A DNA stretch of 64,000 nucleotides from contig NZ_JAFNME010000003.1 of the NCBI RefSeq assembly GCF_017368815.1, positions 1 to 64,000 on the forward strand, read 5' to 3'. Within the stretch, counting starts at the first letter, position 1; each line of letters opens with the position of its first letter. This stretch comes from Comamonas denitrificans (GTDB lineage: Bacteria; Pseudomonadota; Gammaproteobacteria; Burkholderiales; Burkholderiaceae_C). Below are positions 34,292 to 44,353 of this stretch, in pieces. The notes beneath the pieces were generated by a model. The model was not told where the DNA came from. It did no database searches and worked only from the letters and a program-made list of their open reading frames with translations. Position numbers and translations under genes: made by a program.

Positions 34292-34323
34292 AAGCCCCGT
34301 GCGCAAGTTCGGGGCTTTTTATT
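34292..34323 (+). terminator. Rho-independent terminator after the small basic protein gene
   Basis: AAGCCCC (34292-34298) pairs with GGGGCTT (34311-34317), followed by a T-run reaching 34322. Confidence 0.85.
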
Positions 34324-34338
34324 TATGAGGATGAGGGT

Positions 34339-34716
34339 GTGCAGGCAACCGCAGAAACAACAACTTGGTATGTCGTGTGTTTGTGTGCGCAGTGGTGCAG
34401 CACGTGCCGGGCCTATGCGCCAGATTTTTTAGCCCAAGCGGGGCTGGAGCAGGTCGGCCCGGCAGAGCGCTACCTGTGGGTGGATGTTGAGGCGCACGAC
34501 GATTTGCTGGGCGACTGGGATATTGAAACCTTCCCCACGCTGCTCATTGCCCAGGGGGATCAGCCCGTTTTTATGGGTGTGTTGCCACCGCAGATCGCCG
34601 TGCTTGCGCGGCTGGTGCAGTCCTACAAAAACGAGGGTGCCGCCCCTGTCGGGGTGAATGCAGCGGTGGCCGCCCTGTGGCAGCAGTTGCGGCCCCGTTT
34701 GGCGGACGCAAAATAG
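34339..34716 (+). CDS. Thioredoxin-like protein
   Basis: 125 aa from GTG 34339, which lies just beyond the terminator and has GAGGA upstream; starts further left would cross the terminator. The active-site motif is CAQWCSTCRAYAPDF (WCSTC instead of WCGPC). Then come YLWVDVEAHDDLLGDWDIET and FPTLLIAQGDQPVFMG, with the cis-Pro of the fold. There is no signal peptide, so it is cytoplasmic; the partner is unknown. Confidence 0.75.
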   Translation: MQATAETTTWYVVCLCAQWCSTCRAYAPDFLAQAGLEQVGPAERYLWVDVEAHDDLLGDWDIETFPTLLIAQGDQPVFMGVLPPQIAVLARLVQSYKNEGAAPVGVNAAVAALWQQLRPRLADAK

Positions 34717-34750
34717 CACGGCGTTGCAGGCGAATTAGCCCAGTGTGGCG

Positions 34751-34779
34751 TTGCAGATCAATGGTTTGCAAGCTATAAT
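34751..34779 (+). promoter_or_regulatory. Sigma-70 promoter of the rimP-nusA-infB operon
   Basis: -35 TTGCAG (34751-34756), 17-bp spacer, -10 TATAAT (34774-34779). Transcription should start near 34786, only a few bases before the leader terminator. Confidence 0.85.
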
Positions 34780-34789
34780 CTTCGCTTCA

Positions 34790-34831
34790 CGACCAAACGG
34801 GCGGGTTTTCACCGCCCGTTTTTTTTGGTCG
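34790..34831 (+). terminator. Terminator hairpin in the rimP-nusA leader (likely attenuator)
   Basis: ACGGGCGG (34797-34804) pairs with CCGCCCGT (34812-34819), followed by a run of T. The flanks CGACCAAA and TTTGGTCG can extend the stem. It lies in the 5' leader between the promoter and rimP, so most transcripts would stop here unless antiterminated. A rimP-leader attenuator and NusA autoregulation are known for this operon in other bacteria. Confidence 0.75.
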
Positions 34832-34872
34832 TTTGTTTTTCACCGAGAAAAATTGAGAAAGATTTCAACGCA

Positions 34873-35451
34873 GTGGCATTGCAGCAAATTGTTGAACAAA
34901 CGGTAACCGGACTGGGCTACGACCTGGTGGAGATTGAACGCACCGCCGGCGGATTGCTTCGTATCACGATTGATTTGCCTTGGACTGCGCCCACCGAAGG
35001 GGAAGCGGATTTACCAGAGGCGTTCATCACGGTCGAAGACTGTGAAAAAGTCACACGCCAGCTGCAATTTGCCCTGGAAGTTGATGGGGTCGATTACCAG
35101 CGCCTGGAGGTCTCTTCCCCCGGAATTGACCGCTTGCTGCGCAATACCGTCGATTTTGAGCGCTTTGCTGGGCAGCTGGTGGATATCACCCTCAAGGCCC
35201 CGATTGGTGCTGCGGCCCAAGGCCAGGTGCATGCCAACCGCAAAAAATTTCGCGGCACCTTGGAACGGGTGGATGCCGAGCATTGGCAAATCGTCTGGAG
35301 TGATGAGCCGCCGGTCAAGCCCGGCCAGCGCGTGAGCAAAAAACGCGAGCCTGCACCACTGCAGGCACTGGGTTTTGTGTTTGATGAATTGCAAGAGGCG
35401 CGTTTGGCGCCCGTCGTCAGTTTTAAAGGGCGTGCAGCCAAGGGCCATTAA
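34873..35451 (+). CDS. rimP: Ribosome maturation factor RimP
   Basis: 192 aa from GTG 34873, with GAGAAAG upstream. LQQIVEQTVTGLGYDLVEIE, TVEDCEKVTRQL, LEVSSPGIDRLL and the C-terminal LQALGFVFDELQEARLAPVV region are RimP hallmarks. It assists 30S subunit maturation. It is the first gene of the operon with nusA and infB and is located behind the leader terminator. Confidence 0.93.
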   Translation: MALQQIVEQTVTGLGYDLVEIERTAGGLLRITIDLPWTAPTEGEADLPEAFITVEDCEKVTRQLQFALEVDGVDYQRLEVSSPGIDRLLRNTVDFERFAGQLVDITLKAPIGAAAQGQVHANRKKFRGTLERVDAEHWQIVWSDEPPVKPGQRVSKKREPAPLQALGFVFDELQEARLAPVVSFKGRAAKGH

Positions 35452-35544
35452 GCCAACGGCCAGCGCGTTGAGCCAGAAAAGTAAAAGTGCACACAGGCAA
35501 ACACTGTGCACGCTATAGATGCAAGAACGAAGGAGTGTGGTCGC

Positions 35545-37044
35545 ATGAATCGCGAACTATTGATGTTGGTAGAAGCCATTTCGCGTGAAAAAAATGTCGA
35601 GCGCGACGTGGTGTTGGGCGCTGTTGAGCAAGCCTTGGCCCAGGCAAGCAAAAAACTGTTTGGTGGCGATGTGGATATTCGCGTGGCGATTGACCGCGAT
35701 TCGGGCCACTACGACACGTTCCGCCGCTGGCTGGTCGTCCCCAATGATGCCGGGCTGCAAAACCCCGATGCCGAAGAATTGCTCATGGATGCCGAAGAGC
35801 GCCAGCCGGGCGTGCAAGTGGGCGACTACATTGAAGAGCAGGTCGAATCCGTGCCCATTGGGCGCATTGGCGCGATGACCGCCAAGCAAGTGATTTTGCA
35901 AAAGATCCGCGATGCCGAGCGCGAAATGCTGCTGGATGAGTACATGGCCCGGGGGGAAAAGATTTTTTCCGGCACCGTCAAGCGCATGGACAAGGGCGAC
36001 ATCATCGTCGAAGTGGGGCGCATCGAAGGGCGCTTGCGGCGCAGCGAAATGATCCCCAAAGAAAATCTGCGCAGTGGTGACCGCGTTCGCGCCATGATCA
36101 TGGAAGTGGATTTGACCCTGCGTGGTGCGCCCATCGTGCTGTCGCGGGCTGCGCCGGAATTCATGATTGAGCTGTTTCGCAACGAAGTGCCCGAGATCGA
36201 GCAAGGCCTGCTCGAGATCAAGAGCTGCGCCCGCGATCCTGGCAGCCGTGCCAAGATTGCCGTCGTCAGCCACGACAAGCGCGTCGATCCCATCGGCACC
36301 TGCGTCGGTGTGCGCGGTTCGCGCGTGAATGCGGTGACCACCGAGTTGGCTGGTGAGCGCGTCGATATCGTGCTGTGGAGTGAAGACCCAGCCCAGTTTG
36401 TGATTGGTGCGCTGGCCCCGGCCAATGTCCAATCCATCGTGGTGGACGAAGAAAAACATGCCATGGATGTGGTGGTGGATGAGGAAAACCTGGCCATCGC
36501 CATTGGCCGTGGCGGGCAGAACGTGCGCTTGGCCTCGGACCTGACGGGTTGGAAAATCAACATCATGGACGCAGCCGAATCGGCGCAAAAGCAGGCCGAG
36601 GAAACCGATTCGGCCCGCAAGCTGTTTATGGAAAAACTCGATGTCGATGCTGAGCTGGCCGACATCCTGGTCGAAGAAGGCTTTAACAGCTTGGAAGAAG
36701 TGGCCTACGTGCCGCTGGCCGAGATGCTGGAAATCGAAGCCTTCGACGAGGAGACCGTCACCGAGCTGCGCACCCGCGCGAAAGATGCCCTGCTGACCCA
36801 AGAAATTGCCCAGCAGGAAAGCGTGGGGCAGGTTGCCGAAGACCTGCGCACCCTGGAAGGTGTCACACCAGAAATCTTGGCCAAATTGGCCGAGGGTGGC
36901 GTGCGCACGCGGGACGACTTGGCCGACTTGGCCATTGATGAATTAACCGACCTGACCGGCCAAAGTGCTGAAGAGGCCACCGCACTGATCATGCAGGCGC
37001 GTGCCCACTGGTTCAACCAAGAGCAGAACCAGGATCAGGAATAA
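35545..37044 (+). CDS. nusA: Transcription termination/antitermination factor NusA
   Basis: 499 aa. The N-terminal RNAP-binding domain ([20 protein letters not shown]) is followed by an S1 domain ([20 protein letters not shown]), two KH domains ([38 protein letters not shown]) and C-terminal acidic repeats ([20 protein letters not shown] and [20 protein letters not shown]). This is full proteobacterial length. It modulates pausing and may act on the leader terminator of its own operon. Confidence 0.97.
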   Translation: MNRELLMLVEAISREKNVERDVVLGAVEQALAQASKKLFGGDVDIRVAIDRDSGHYDTFRRWLVVPNDAGLQNPDAEELLMDAEERQPGVQVGDYIEEQVESVPIGRIGAMTAKQVILQKIRDAEREMLLDEYMARGEKIFSGTVKRMDKGDIIVEVGRIEGRLRRSEMIPKENLRSGDRVRAMIMEVDLTLRGAPIVLSRAAPEFMIELFRNEVPEIEQGLLEIKSCARDPGSRAKIAVVSHDKRVDPIGTCVGVRGSRVNAVTTELAGERVDIVLWSEDPAQFVIGALAPANVQSIVVDEEKHAMDVVVDEENLAIAIGRGGQNVRLASDLTGWKINIMDAAESAQKQAEETDSARKLFMEKLDVDAELADILVEEGFNSLEEVAYVPLAEMLEIEAFDEETVTELRTRAKDALLTQEIAQQESVGQVAEDLRTLEGVTPEILAKLAEGGVRTRDDLADLAIDELTDLTGQSAEEATALIMQARAHWFNQEQNQDQE

Positions 37045-37063
37045 AGGGAGGAAAGAACAAGAT

Positions 37064-39907
37064 ATGTCATTGAATACCGTGGCTGAGTTTGCCAAAGAAC
37101 TCCATAAATCCCCCCAAGACCTGCTCGAGCAATTGCACGCAGCAGGCGTGGCCAAAAAATCGGCGAGTGATGCGTTGAGCGATAGCGATAAACAGCAGTT
37201 GCTGGCCCACTTGAAAAACACCAGCGGCGTGGGTGACGGAGAGCGTAAAAAAATTACGCTGACCAAGCGCTCCACCAGCGAAATCAAGCAGGCCGATGCC
37301 ACAGGCAAGGCCCGCACCATTCAGGTGGAGGTGCGCAAGAAGCGCACGTTTATCCAGCGCGAAGACCCTGCCGAGGTAGCGGCCCGTGCGGCCCAGGCCG
37401 TCCAGGCTGAGCAAGAGAACCAAGAGCTGGTGCGCCGCGAGGAGCAGGCCCGCCAAGAAGTGGCGGTGATTGCCAAAGAAGAAGCGCAACTGGTGCAAGA
37501 GCGCCAGGAACGCCAAGAGCGTGAGCGCAAAGAGCGCGAGGCCGAAGAGCGTGCCCGCGCCTATGCCCAGGCCGAAACGGCCAAGCTGCGCCAAGCCAAA
37601 GAAGCCAAAAAAGAAGCCGCGGCCGAGGCTGCTGCAGCCGCGGCCGAACGCATCAAAGCGCAGGAAGAAGCTCGCCTGAAAGCCGAGCAAGAAGCCCAGG
37701 CACGTGCCAAGGAAGAGGCCGATCGCGCCAAAGACCTGGTGGATCGGCGCCGCAAGGCACTGGCCGAGGCCGAAGCCATTCGCGCCATGATGGCCGCGCC
37801 GAAAAAGGTGCTGGTTGCCAAGAAGCCAGAAAAAGTCGAAAAGCCCGAAGAGGCGAAAAAAGCCGTGGCCAGTACGGCCGCTGGAGCCAAGAAAGCGGCC
37901 CCCGGTGCCAAACCTGCGGAGGCTGGCGCTGGTGTGCGCAAAGATGCCAAAGAGGTGAAATCGGCCAAGCTGTCTTCCAGCTGGGCGGGTGACGACAGCG
38001 CCAAGAAAAAAGAAATCAAAACCCGTGGCGACACCAACAGCGGCAACCGGGGTGGCAACTGGCGTGCGGGCGGCAACAAAGGCAGCCGTGGTGGCCGCCG
38101 TGGCGGCAACGACCGCCATGAGCAGCAGCAAGTGGTGCAGCAAGAGTTCCGCGCCCTGGAGATTTCGGTGCCCGAGACCATCACGGTGGCCGAGCTGGCG
38201 CACAAGATGGCCGTGAAAGCGTCTGAGCTGATCAAGGTGCTGATGAAGATGGGCCAGATGGTCACCATCAACCAGCCGTTGGACCAAGACACCGCGATGA
38301 TCGTGGTCGAAGAAATGGGCCACACCGCCAAGATTGCGGCGTTGGACGATCCGGAAGCCTTCAGCGAGGAAGATGCCGCCCAGTACACCGGCGAGCTGCT
38401 CCCGCGTGCCCCGGTGGTGACCGTCATGGGCCACGTGGACCACGGCAAAACCTCGCTGCTGGACTACATCCGCCGCACCAAAGTAGCCACGGGCGAAGCC
38501 GGTGGTATTACCCAGCACATCGGTGCCTACCACGTGCAAACGCCACGCGGCATCGTCACCTTCCTGGACACCCCGGGCCACGAGGCGTTTACCGCCATGC
38601 GTGCCCGTGGTGCCAAATCGACCGACATCGTGATCTTGGTGTGTGCCTCGGACGACGGCGTGATGCCGCAAACCCGCGAGGCCATCAAGCACGCCAAGGC
38701 CGCCGGGGTGCCCATTGTGGTGGCCTTGACCAAGGCCGACAAACCCGATGCCAACCCTGAAAAGGTCAAGCAAGAGCTGGTGGCCGAGCAGGTGGTGCCG
38801 GAAGAATACGGTGGTGATTCGCCCTTTGTGGCCGTCTCCAGCAAAACCGGTATGGGCATTGATGAGCTGCTGGAGCACGTGCTGCTGCAAGCCGAGGTGA
38901 TGGAGCTGAAAGCCCCGGCCGATGCCGCCGCCAAGGGCCTGGTGATCGAGGCCCAGCTGGACAAGGGCCGCGGCCCGGTGGCCACCGTGCTGGTGCAGTC
39001 GGGCACCTTGAAGGTGGGCGACATTGTGCTGGCCGGCCAAACCTATGGCCGCGTGCGCGCCATGCTGGACGAAGACGGCAAGACCGCCAAAGACGCGGGC
39101 CCGTCTATCCCCGTCGAAATTCAGGGCCTGTCGGATGTGCCGCAAGCCGGTGACGACTTCATGGTCATGCTTGACGAGCGCCGTGCCCGTGAGGTGGCCA
39201 CCTACCGCGCTGGCAAGTTCCGCAACACCAAGCTGGCCAAGCAGCAAGCGGCCAAGCTGGAGAACATGTTCTCCGACATGACCGCTGGCGACGTGCAGAC
39301 CCTGTCGCTGATCATCAAGGCCGATATGCAAGGCTCGCAAGAGGCGCTGGCCGCTTCGCTGCTCAAGCTCTCGACCGACGAGATCAAGGTGCAGGTGGTG
39401 TACTCCGGCGTGGGCGGCATCAGCGAATCGGACGTGAACCTGGCGCTGGCCTCCAAGGCCATCATCATCGGCTTTAACGTACGGGCCGACGTGCAAGCGC
39501 GCAAGACGGCCGAAGGCAACGATGTCGATATCCGCTACTACAACATCATCTACGACGCGGTCGAAGAGGTGAAAGCGGCCATGTCCGGCATGCTGGCGCC
39601 CGAGCAGCGCGAAGAAATCATCGGCCTGGCCGAGATTCGCACCGTGTTCGTTGCCACCAAGATTGGCACCGTGGCCGGTTCCTACATCCTGCAGGGCCAC
39701 GTTACGCGCCATGCGCATTTCCGCTTGCTGCGCGACAACGTGGTCATCTACACCGGCGAGATCGAATCGCTGCGCCGCATGAAGGACGATGTCAAAGAGG
39801 TCAAGGAAGGCTTTGAGTGCGGTATCAAACTCAAGAACTACAACGACATTCGCGAAGGCGACCAGTTGGAAGTGTTTGAGATCCGCGAGATTGCCCGTAC
39901 TCTGTAA
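37064..39907 (+). CDS. infB: Translation initiation factor IF-2
   Basis: 947 aa. It has an N-terminal domain ([20 protein letters not shown]), a long charged Ala/Glu/Lys/Arg coiled-coil (about 100-260) and a Gly/Arg-rich linker (about 325-355). The G domain has [12 protein letters not shown] near 455, [15 protein letters not shown] near 502 and TKADKPDAN near 560. Domains II-IV follow. It delivers fMet-tRNA to the 30S subunit. The start MSLNTVAEF at 37064 is preceded by AGGGAGGAAAG. A dispersed repeat with a long hairpin separates it from rbfA. Confidence 0.97.
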   Translation: MSLNTVAEFAKELHKSPQDLLEQLHAAGVAKKSASDALSDSDKQQLLAHLKNTSGVGDGERKKITLTKRSTSEIKQADATGKARTIQVEVRKKRTFIQREDPAEVAARAAQAVQAEQENQELVRREEQARQEVAVIAKEEAQLVQERQERQERERKEREAEERARAYAQAETAKLRQAKEAKKEAAAEAAAAAAERIKAQEEARLKAEQEAQARAKEEADRAKDLVDRRRKALAEAEAIRAMMAAPKKVLVAKKPEKVEKPEEAKKAVASTAAGAKKAAPGAKPAEAGAGVRKDAKEVKSAKLSSSWAGDDSAKKKEIKTRGDTNSGNRGGNWRAGGNKGSRGGRRGGNDRHEQQQVVQQEFRALEISVPETITVAELAHKMAVKASELIKVLMKMGQMVTINQPLDQDTAMIVVEEMGHTAKIAALDDPEAFSEEDAAQYTGELLPRAPVVTVMGHVDHGKTSLLDYIRRTKVATGEAGGITQHIGAYHVQTPRGIVTFLDTPGHEAFTAMRARGAKSTDIVILVCASDDGVMPQTREAIKHAKAAGVPIVVALTKADKPDANPEKVKQELVAEQVVPEEYGGDSPFVAVSSKTGMGIDELLEHVLLQAEVMELKAPADAAAKGLVIEAQLDKGRGPVATVLVQSGTLKVGDIVLAGQTYGRVRAMLDEDGKTAKDAGPSIPVEIQGLSDVPQAGDDFMVMLDERRAREVATYRAGKFRNTKLAKQQAAKLENMFSDMTAGDVQTLSLIIKADMQGSQEALAASLLKLSTDEIKVQVVYSGVGGISESDVNLALASKAIIIGFNVRADVQARKTAEGNDVDIRYYNIIYDAVEEVKAAMSGMLAPEQREEIIGLAEIRTVFVATKIGTVAGSYILQGHVTRHAHFRLLRDNVVIYTGEIESLRRMKDDVKEVKEGFECGIKLKNYNDIREGDQLEVFEIREIARTL

Positions 39908-39909
39908 TT

Positions 39910-39970
39910 AATAGCTATTGCCGCTTGGTGTAAAAGGATTTTTAGGTATAAATCCTTAAAAATCCTTTTT
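39910..39970 (+). repeat. Dispersed AATAGCTG box-hairpin repeat, copy G (infB-rbfA gap)
   Basis: Box AATAGCTATTGCCGCTTG (39910-39927). AAAAGGATTTTTAGG (39932-39946) pairs with CCTTAAAAATCCTTTT (39954-39969) with one bulge. The hairpin ends in T-rich sequence and could act as a partial terminator between infB and rbfA. Confidence 0.7.
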
Positions 39971-39997
39971 AAATCAGCGCGAATAACTCTTCTTTTA

Positions 39998-40375
39998 ATG
40001 GCAAAAAAACCAAAACCCGCTGCGCCGCAGCGCAGCTTCAAAATCGCCGACCAGATCCAGCGGGATCTGGCCGAGTTGATTGCCCGCGAGTTGAAAGACC
40101 CGCGCGTGGGCATGGTGACCCTGCAATCGGTGCAGGTCACGCCCGACTACGCCCACGCCAAGGTGTATTTCAGCCTGCTGGTGGGCGACCCCGATACCAC
40201 GCAAGAGGCGCTGAACCAAGGTGCCGGCTTTTTGCGCAATGCCTTGTTCAAGCGTTTGCACATCCACACCGTGCCGACTTTGCACTTTATCTACGACCGC
40301 ACCCAGGAGCGCGCTGCCGACATGAACGCCTTGATCGCCAAGGCAGTCGCTTCGCGTGGCCCCGAACAGGACTGA
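39998..40375 (+). CDS. rbfA: Ribosome-binding factor A
   Basis: 125 aa. [40 protein letters not shown], the [20 protein letters not shown] block and a C-terminal [17 protein letters not shown] are RbfA signatures. It is a cold-adaptive 30S maturation factor with a single KH-like domain. It ends 4 bp before truB, in the standard order after infB. Confidence 0.95.
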   Translation: MAKKPKPAAPQRSFKIADQIQRDLAELIARELKDPRVGMVTLQSVQVTPDYAHAKVYFSLLVGDPDTTQEALNQGAGFLRNALFKRLHIHTVPTLHFIYDRTQERAADMNALIAKAVASRGPEQD

Positions 40376-40379
40376 CACG

Positions 40380-41348
40380 ATGACTGCCCCTCGCACCCGG
40401 GTGCAGCGGCGCCCCGTGCATGGGGTGGTGCTGCTCGATAAACCCCTGGGCCTGTCCAGCAACGATGCCTTGCAAAAGGTCAAATGGCTGCTGCGCGCCG
40501 AAAAAGCGGGCCACACCGGCACGCTCGACCCGCTGGCCACGGGCGTGTTGCCGCTGTGCTTTGGCGCGGCGACCAAGTTCAGCGCCCTGCAGCTCGATGC
40601 CCCCAAAACCTACCGCGCCATCGCCCGCCTGGGCCAAACCACCACCACGGCCGATGCCGAAGGGGCGGTGTTGCAAGAGCGCGCGGTCGATGCCGCCCAA
40701 CTCACCGCCGACAACCTGGCCACTGTGGCGGCCCGATTCACCGGGGCGATTCGCCAAATACCGCCGATGTACAGTGCCTTGAAAAAAGACGGCAAAGCCC
40801 TGTACGAATATGCCCGTGCTGGAGAAACGATAGAGCGTCCCGCACGGGATATCTTTATTTATGGATTGAAAATAGCCAAAACGCAAGATGAATCTGCGCA
40901 ACCAGCTATTGAAATAGAAGTAACCTGCAGCAAAGGCACCTACATCCGCACCCTGGCCGAGGATATTGGCCAGGCCCTGGGCTGTGGTGCCCACTTGCGC
41001 AGCCTGCGCCGCACCGAGACGGGCGGCCTGGGCCTGGCGCAGTGCGTCACCCTGGCGCAGCTGGAGGCCTTAGAGGGCGATGCGCGGCTGGCCCATGTGC
41101 TGCCCGCCGATCACCTGCTGCAAGGGCACACCCCCATCACCCTGGGGGCCGAGGATGCCGCCCGCTTCCTGACCGGGCTGCGCCGCCGCGGCCCCTGGGC
41201 CGATGCGGATGCGGTGGCCGTGTACGCAGACCAGCCCCGCGCCTTATTGGGTGTGGGGCACATTCATGCCGGAGAGCTGATACCCGATCGGTTACTCAGC
41301 CCCCTGGAAATTCAACAAATTCTGGAAGGGATGTCGCGCCCCTCATAA
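40380..41348 (+). CDS. truB: tRNA pseudouridine-55 synthase TruB
   Basis: 322 aa from ATG 40380. VHGVVLLDKPLGLSSNDALQ, AGHTGTLDPLATGVLPLCFG (catalytic Asp in GTLDPLA), YRAIARLGQTTTTADAEG and a CSKGTYIRTLAEDIGQALGC block identify TruB. It forms psi-55 in the T-loop of tRNAs. A dispersed repeat lies within the gene at 40882-40910, encoding parts of KTQDESAQPAIEIE. Confidence 0.95.
   Translation: MTAPRTRVQRRPVHGVVLLDKPLGLSSNDALQKVKWLLRAEKAGHTGTLDPLATGVLPLCFGAATKFSALQLDAPKTYRAIARLGQTTTTADAEGAVLQERAVDAAQLTADNLATVAARFTGAIRQIPPMYSALKKDGKALYEYARAGETIERPARDIFIYGLKIAKTQDESAQPAIEIEVTCSKGTYIRTLAEDIGQALGCGAHLRSLRRTETGGLGLAQCVTLAQLEALEGDARLAHVLPADHLLQGHTPITLGAEDAARFLTGLRRRGPWADADAVAVYADQPRALLGVGHIHAGELIPDRLLSPLEIQQILEGMSRPS
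40882..40910 (-). repeat. Dispersed AATAGCTG box-hairpin repeat, copy H (inside truB)
   Basis: The minus strand reads AATAGCTGGTTGCGCAGA (40910-40893). A short bulged inverted repeat CGCAAGAT/ATCTGCG overlaps the box end. It lies in frame in truB. Confidence 0.55.
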
Positions 41349-41377
41349 ACGCGGCCTTTGGAACTTTGAGCAACACT

Positions 41378-43201
41378 ATGAGCATACAAATTCGCAATAT
41401 CGCCATCATTGCCCACGTGGACCACGGCAAGACCACCATGGTGGACCAGCTGCTGCGCTCCTCGGGCACCTTTGCCGCCCACGAAAAAGTGGTGGACACG
41501 GTGATGGACAACCACGCCATCGAGCGCGAGCGTGGCATCACCATCTTGGCCAAAAACTGTGCCGTGCGCTGGAAAGACACCCACATCAACATCCTTGACA
41601 CTCCCGGCCACGCGGACTTTGGCGGTGAGGTCGAACGCGCGCTGTCGATGGTCGATGGCGTGGTGCTGCTCATCGACTCGCAAGAAGGCCCCATGCCGCA
41701 AACGCGCTTTGTGACCAAAAAGGCGCTGGCCCTGGGGCTCAAACCCATCGTGGTGGTGAACAAGGTGGACAAGCCCGGAGCCAATCCTGACAAAGTGATC
41801 AACGCCGCCTTTGACCTGTTTGACAAACTGGGTGCGACCGACGAGCAGCTGGATTTTCCCGTGGTGTATGCCTCGGGCATCAACGGCTGGTCGAGCAAAA
41901 CCGAAGGTGTGCCCGGCGAGCAATGGGGCCCCGATATGTCGGCCCTGTTCGACACCATCTTGGAGCATGTGCCCGCCGTCAAAGGCGATGCCACTGCGCC
42001 GGTGCAAATGCAGGTTTCCGCGCTGGATTACTCCACCTTTGTGGGCCGTATCGGCGTAGGCCGCATCAACCAGGGCACCTTGAAGGCCGGGCAAGACGTG
42101 CTGGTCATGGCCGGCCCCGATGGCAAAAGCTACAAAGGCCGCATCAACCAGATCCACAAGTTTCAGGGTCTGGACCGTGTGCAAGTGACCGAGGCGGGCC
42201 CTTCGGAAATCGTGCTCATCAGCGGCATTGACAACGTGGGCATTGGTGAAACCATTACCGACCCGGCCAACCCCCAGCCGCTGCCGATGCTGAAAATCGA
42301 CGAGCCCACGCTGACCATGAACTTCTGCGTGAACACCTCGCCGCTGGCCGGCCGCGAAGGCAAGTTTGTCACCAGCCGCCAGATTTGGGACCGCTTGCAA
42401 AAAGAGCTGCGCTCCAACGTGGCGCTGCGCGTGAAAGAAACCGACGAGGACGGGATTTTTGAAGTCTCTGGCCGGGGTGAACTGCACCTGACCATCTTGC
42501 TGGAAGAAATGCGCCGCGAAGGCTATGAGCTGGCCGTCTCCAAGCCGCGCGTGGTGTTCAAAGACATTGACGGCGAGCGTTGCGAGCCCATCGAAATGGT
42601 TACCGCCGATATCGAAGAAAGCCACCAAGGCGGCGTGATGCAAGCCTTGGGCGAGCGCAAAGGCGAGCTGGTGAACATGGAATCCGATGGCCGGGGCCGC
42701 GTGCGCCTGGAGTACCGCATTCCTGCCCGGGGTCTGATTGGTTTTACCAATGAATTCTTGAATTTGACTCGTGGTACTGGCCTGATTAGCAACATTTTTG
42801 ATAGCTACGAGCCCTACAAAGGCGAAATTGGTGGCCGTAAAAATGGCGTGTTGATTTCCATGGACGATGGTGAAATCTTCACCTACGCTCTGGGCAAGCT
42901 GGACGATCGGGGCCGCATGTTTGTGAAAGCTGGCGATGCCGTGTACGAAGGCATGGTCATCGGCATCCACAGCCGTGACAACGATCTGGTGGTGAACGCC
43001 ACCCGCACCAAGCAGCTGACCAACTTCCGCGTTAGCGGCAAGGAAGATGCCATCAAAATCACCCCGCCGATTGAGCTGTCGCTGGAGTACGGCGTGGAAT
43101 TCATCGACGATGATGAGCTGCTGGAAATCACCCCCACCAGCCTGCGCGTGCGCAAGCGCTACCTGAAAGAGCACGAGCGCAAACGCGCCAGCCGCGATTA
43201 A
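41378..43201 (+). CDS. typA: Ribosome-associated GTPase TypA/BipA
   Basis: 607 aa from ATG 41378. IRNIAIIAHVDHGKTTMVDQ, RGITILAKNCAV, ILDTPGHADFGGEVERALSM and VVVNKVDKPGANPDKV are the GTPase motifs. The elongation-factor-like domain II, the EF-G-like domain and the TypA-specific C-terminal region (VVNATRTKQLTNFRVSGKED) are complete. It assists 50S assembly and stress adaptation. It starts 29 bp after truB and ends before a bidirectional terminator. Confidence 0.97.
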   Translation: MSIQIRNIAIIAHVDHGKTTMVDQLLRSSGTFAAHEKVVDTVMDNHAIERERGITILAKNCAVRWKDTHINILDTPGHADFGGEVERALSMVDGVVLLIDSQEGPMPQTRFVTKKALALGLKPIVVVNKVDKPGANPDKVINAAFDLFDKLGATDEQLDFPVVYASGINGWSSKTEGVPGEQWGPDMSALFDTILEHVPAVKGDATAPVQMQVSALDYSTFVGRIGVGRINQGTLKAGQDVLVMAGPDGKSYKGRINQIHKFQGLDRVQVTEAGPSEIVLISGIDNVGIGETITDPANPQPLPMLKIDEPTLTMNFCVNTSPLAGREGKFVTSRQIWDRLQKELRSNVALRVKETDEDGIFEVSGRGELHLTILLEEMRREGYELAVSKPRVVFKDIDGERCEPIEMVTADIEESHQGGVMQALGERKGELVNMESDGRGRVRLEYRIPARGLIGFTNEFLNLTRGTGLISNIFDSYEPYKGEIGGRKNGVLISMDDGEIFTYALGKLDDRGRMFVKAGDAVYEGMVIGIHSRDNDLVVNATRTKQLTNFRVSGKEDAIKITPPIELSLEYGVEFIDDDELLEITPTSLRVRKRYLKEHERKRASRD

Positions 43202-43232
43202 TCTGAGCGCCCGTCAGCGCTGACAGAAAAGC

Positions 43233-43273
43233 AAAAACCCCGCTAGCTTTTAATGGCTAGCGGGGGTTTTTTT
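43233..43273. terminator. Bidirectional terminator between typA and the convergent periplasmic gene
   Basis: AAAAACCCCGCTAGC (43233-43247) pairs with GCTAGCGGGGGTTTTT (from 43256). T-runs are present on both strands. Confidence 0.9.
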
Positions 43274-43285
43274 ATGGCTTGGACC

Positions 43286-43765
43286 TCAGTGCGGCAGCGC
43301 AACCGCTTTCCAGCCCGTGTGGCTGAAGTGCTGGCCGTAGGCATTGGCAGCCTTGGCCACCCGCACCACGCCAGCAGCGCGTTGATTGTCGCCATGCTTG
43401 CCTTGGGCGGCTTCGGCACCAGCCATCAGCTCGGCCACGACGATGTGCAACTGCGCGTCGGCATCGGCGGGCAGTTTGCAGTTTTCCACCATGTAGGCGA
43501 TCTGCTGGTCAATGGCCTGGCCAAAGGCATCGTAATTGGCTGCTGTGGCCTTGCCCTCGTGGGCGGCGGGCAGAATCTGCGTGACCGATTGATGGACGGC
43601 GGCCATGGCTTGGCGCAGCGGTGCGTCGGTGTCCCATTTTTTGCCAGCGTTCAGTTGCAACTGCTGGGGGGCGCTGCTGCCGTGGTCATGGGCGTTGTTG
43701 GCTGCCAGTGCGGCCAGTGGCGTGAAGAGGGCGGCAGACAGTAGCAGTGCGGTGAAGGATTTCAT
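43286..43765 (-). CDS. Small periplasmic protein (DnrO-like)
   Basis: 159 aa with a clear signal peptide (MKSFTALLLSAALFTPLAAL, ending ALA-AN). The mature part has LQLNAGKKWDTDAPLRQAMA, YMVENCKLPADADAQLHIVV and several His near the start (NAHDHGSSAP). It resembles proteins annotated DnrO, whose molecular role is unclear to me. The single Cys and His-rich start could bind metal. It shares the bidirectional terminator with typA. The next gene upstream is 121 bp away. Confidence 0.65.
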   Translation of the reverse strand: MKSFTALLLSAALFTPLAALAANNAHDHGSSAPQQLQLNAGKKWDTDAPLRQAMAAVHQSVTQILPAAHEGKATAANYDAFGQAIDQQIAYMVENCKLPADADAQLHIVVAELMAGAEAAQGKHGDNQRAAGVVRVAKAANAYGQHFSHTGWKAVALPH

Positions 43766-43886
43766 GAAAAAGCTCCGAAGAAAGTTCGTTGGTTGGACTG
43801 TGCAAGGCCGCCAGACGTGTAGCGTGGGGTGGCCTTGCTGGCTTTAAACGAAGGGCGGGGCGCAATGTTCCATGCCCTGTGCATTT

Positions 43887-44342
43887 TTATTTTCGATGCA
43901 GCAATTCTTCTTCGGTTGCTTCCTGGGCATAGCGGCCCAGCAGCAGTTGCAGCAGTTGGGTGCGTTGTTGGTCGTTCAGCACGGCGCGTTCGGCCAGCAG
44001 TTGGGCGATGACGAGTTGCTGCTGCTCGTCTTGCAGATGGGCAATGGCGGTCTGCTCGGTATCAATGGCAGCGCGGTCTGGCGTGGCCGCGAAGATGTGG
44101 CGCACCAGGGCTTCGCGGTGGTGGCGAATGCCTTCCCAGTTGGTCGATAGCGCCTCCAGAAAGGGCGTTTCCAGCGCGGCCCAACGCGTGCGCTGTTCGG
44201 GTGTGAGCGCCAGGTGTTCGGGCAGGTTCAGGCTGGGCGGCGGGGCCACTGGGGCGGGACGCAGTGCCAGTGCGGCGACAACTCCCAGGTTGAGCGCCAA
44301 CGAGGCAAACAGCAGGGCACGGAGCCAGGGGAAGGGTTTCAT
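43887..44342 (-). CDS. Periplasmic metal-resistance/sensor protein (CnrX/CpxP-like)
   Basis: 151 aa. It has one N-terminal membrane anchor (WLRALLFASLALNLGVVAAL) and a helical periplasmic domain rich in Gln/His/Glu. LTPEQRTRWAALETPFLEAL, IRHHREALVRHIFAATPDRA and the LLAERAVLNDQQRTQLLQLL block match the heavy-metal resistance family (PF13801). The start at 44342 has AAGGAA upstream. It is third in an operon after an ECF sigma factor and its zinc-finger anti-sigma, like the CnrYXH layout, so it may be the periplasmic sensor. The metal is unknown. Confidence 0.75.
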   Translation of the reverse strand: MKPFPWLRALLFASLALNLGVVAALALRPAPVAPPPSLNLPEHLALTPEQRTRWAALETPFLEALSTNWEGIRHHREALVRHIFAATPDRAAIDTEQTAIAHLQDEQQQLVIAQLLAERAVLNDQQRTQLLQLLLGRYAQEATEEELLHRK

Positions 44343-44353
44343 GGTCGATTCCT

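Noticed and set aside
37067-39718. 883-codon open frame antisense to infB
   Set aside because: Shadow frame caused by GC-rich third positions; composition (His/Leu/Gly-rich) is typical of antisense translation and infB is certain. The same applies to 41312-43174, 55392-57080 and 21945-23615.
43241-43261. CTAGC-containing hairpin after typA as a copy of the dispersed repeat
   Set aside because: It is a plain bidirectional terminator; the box core is absent.
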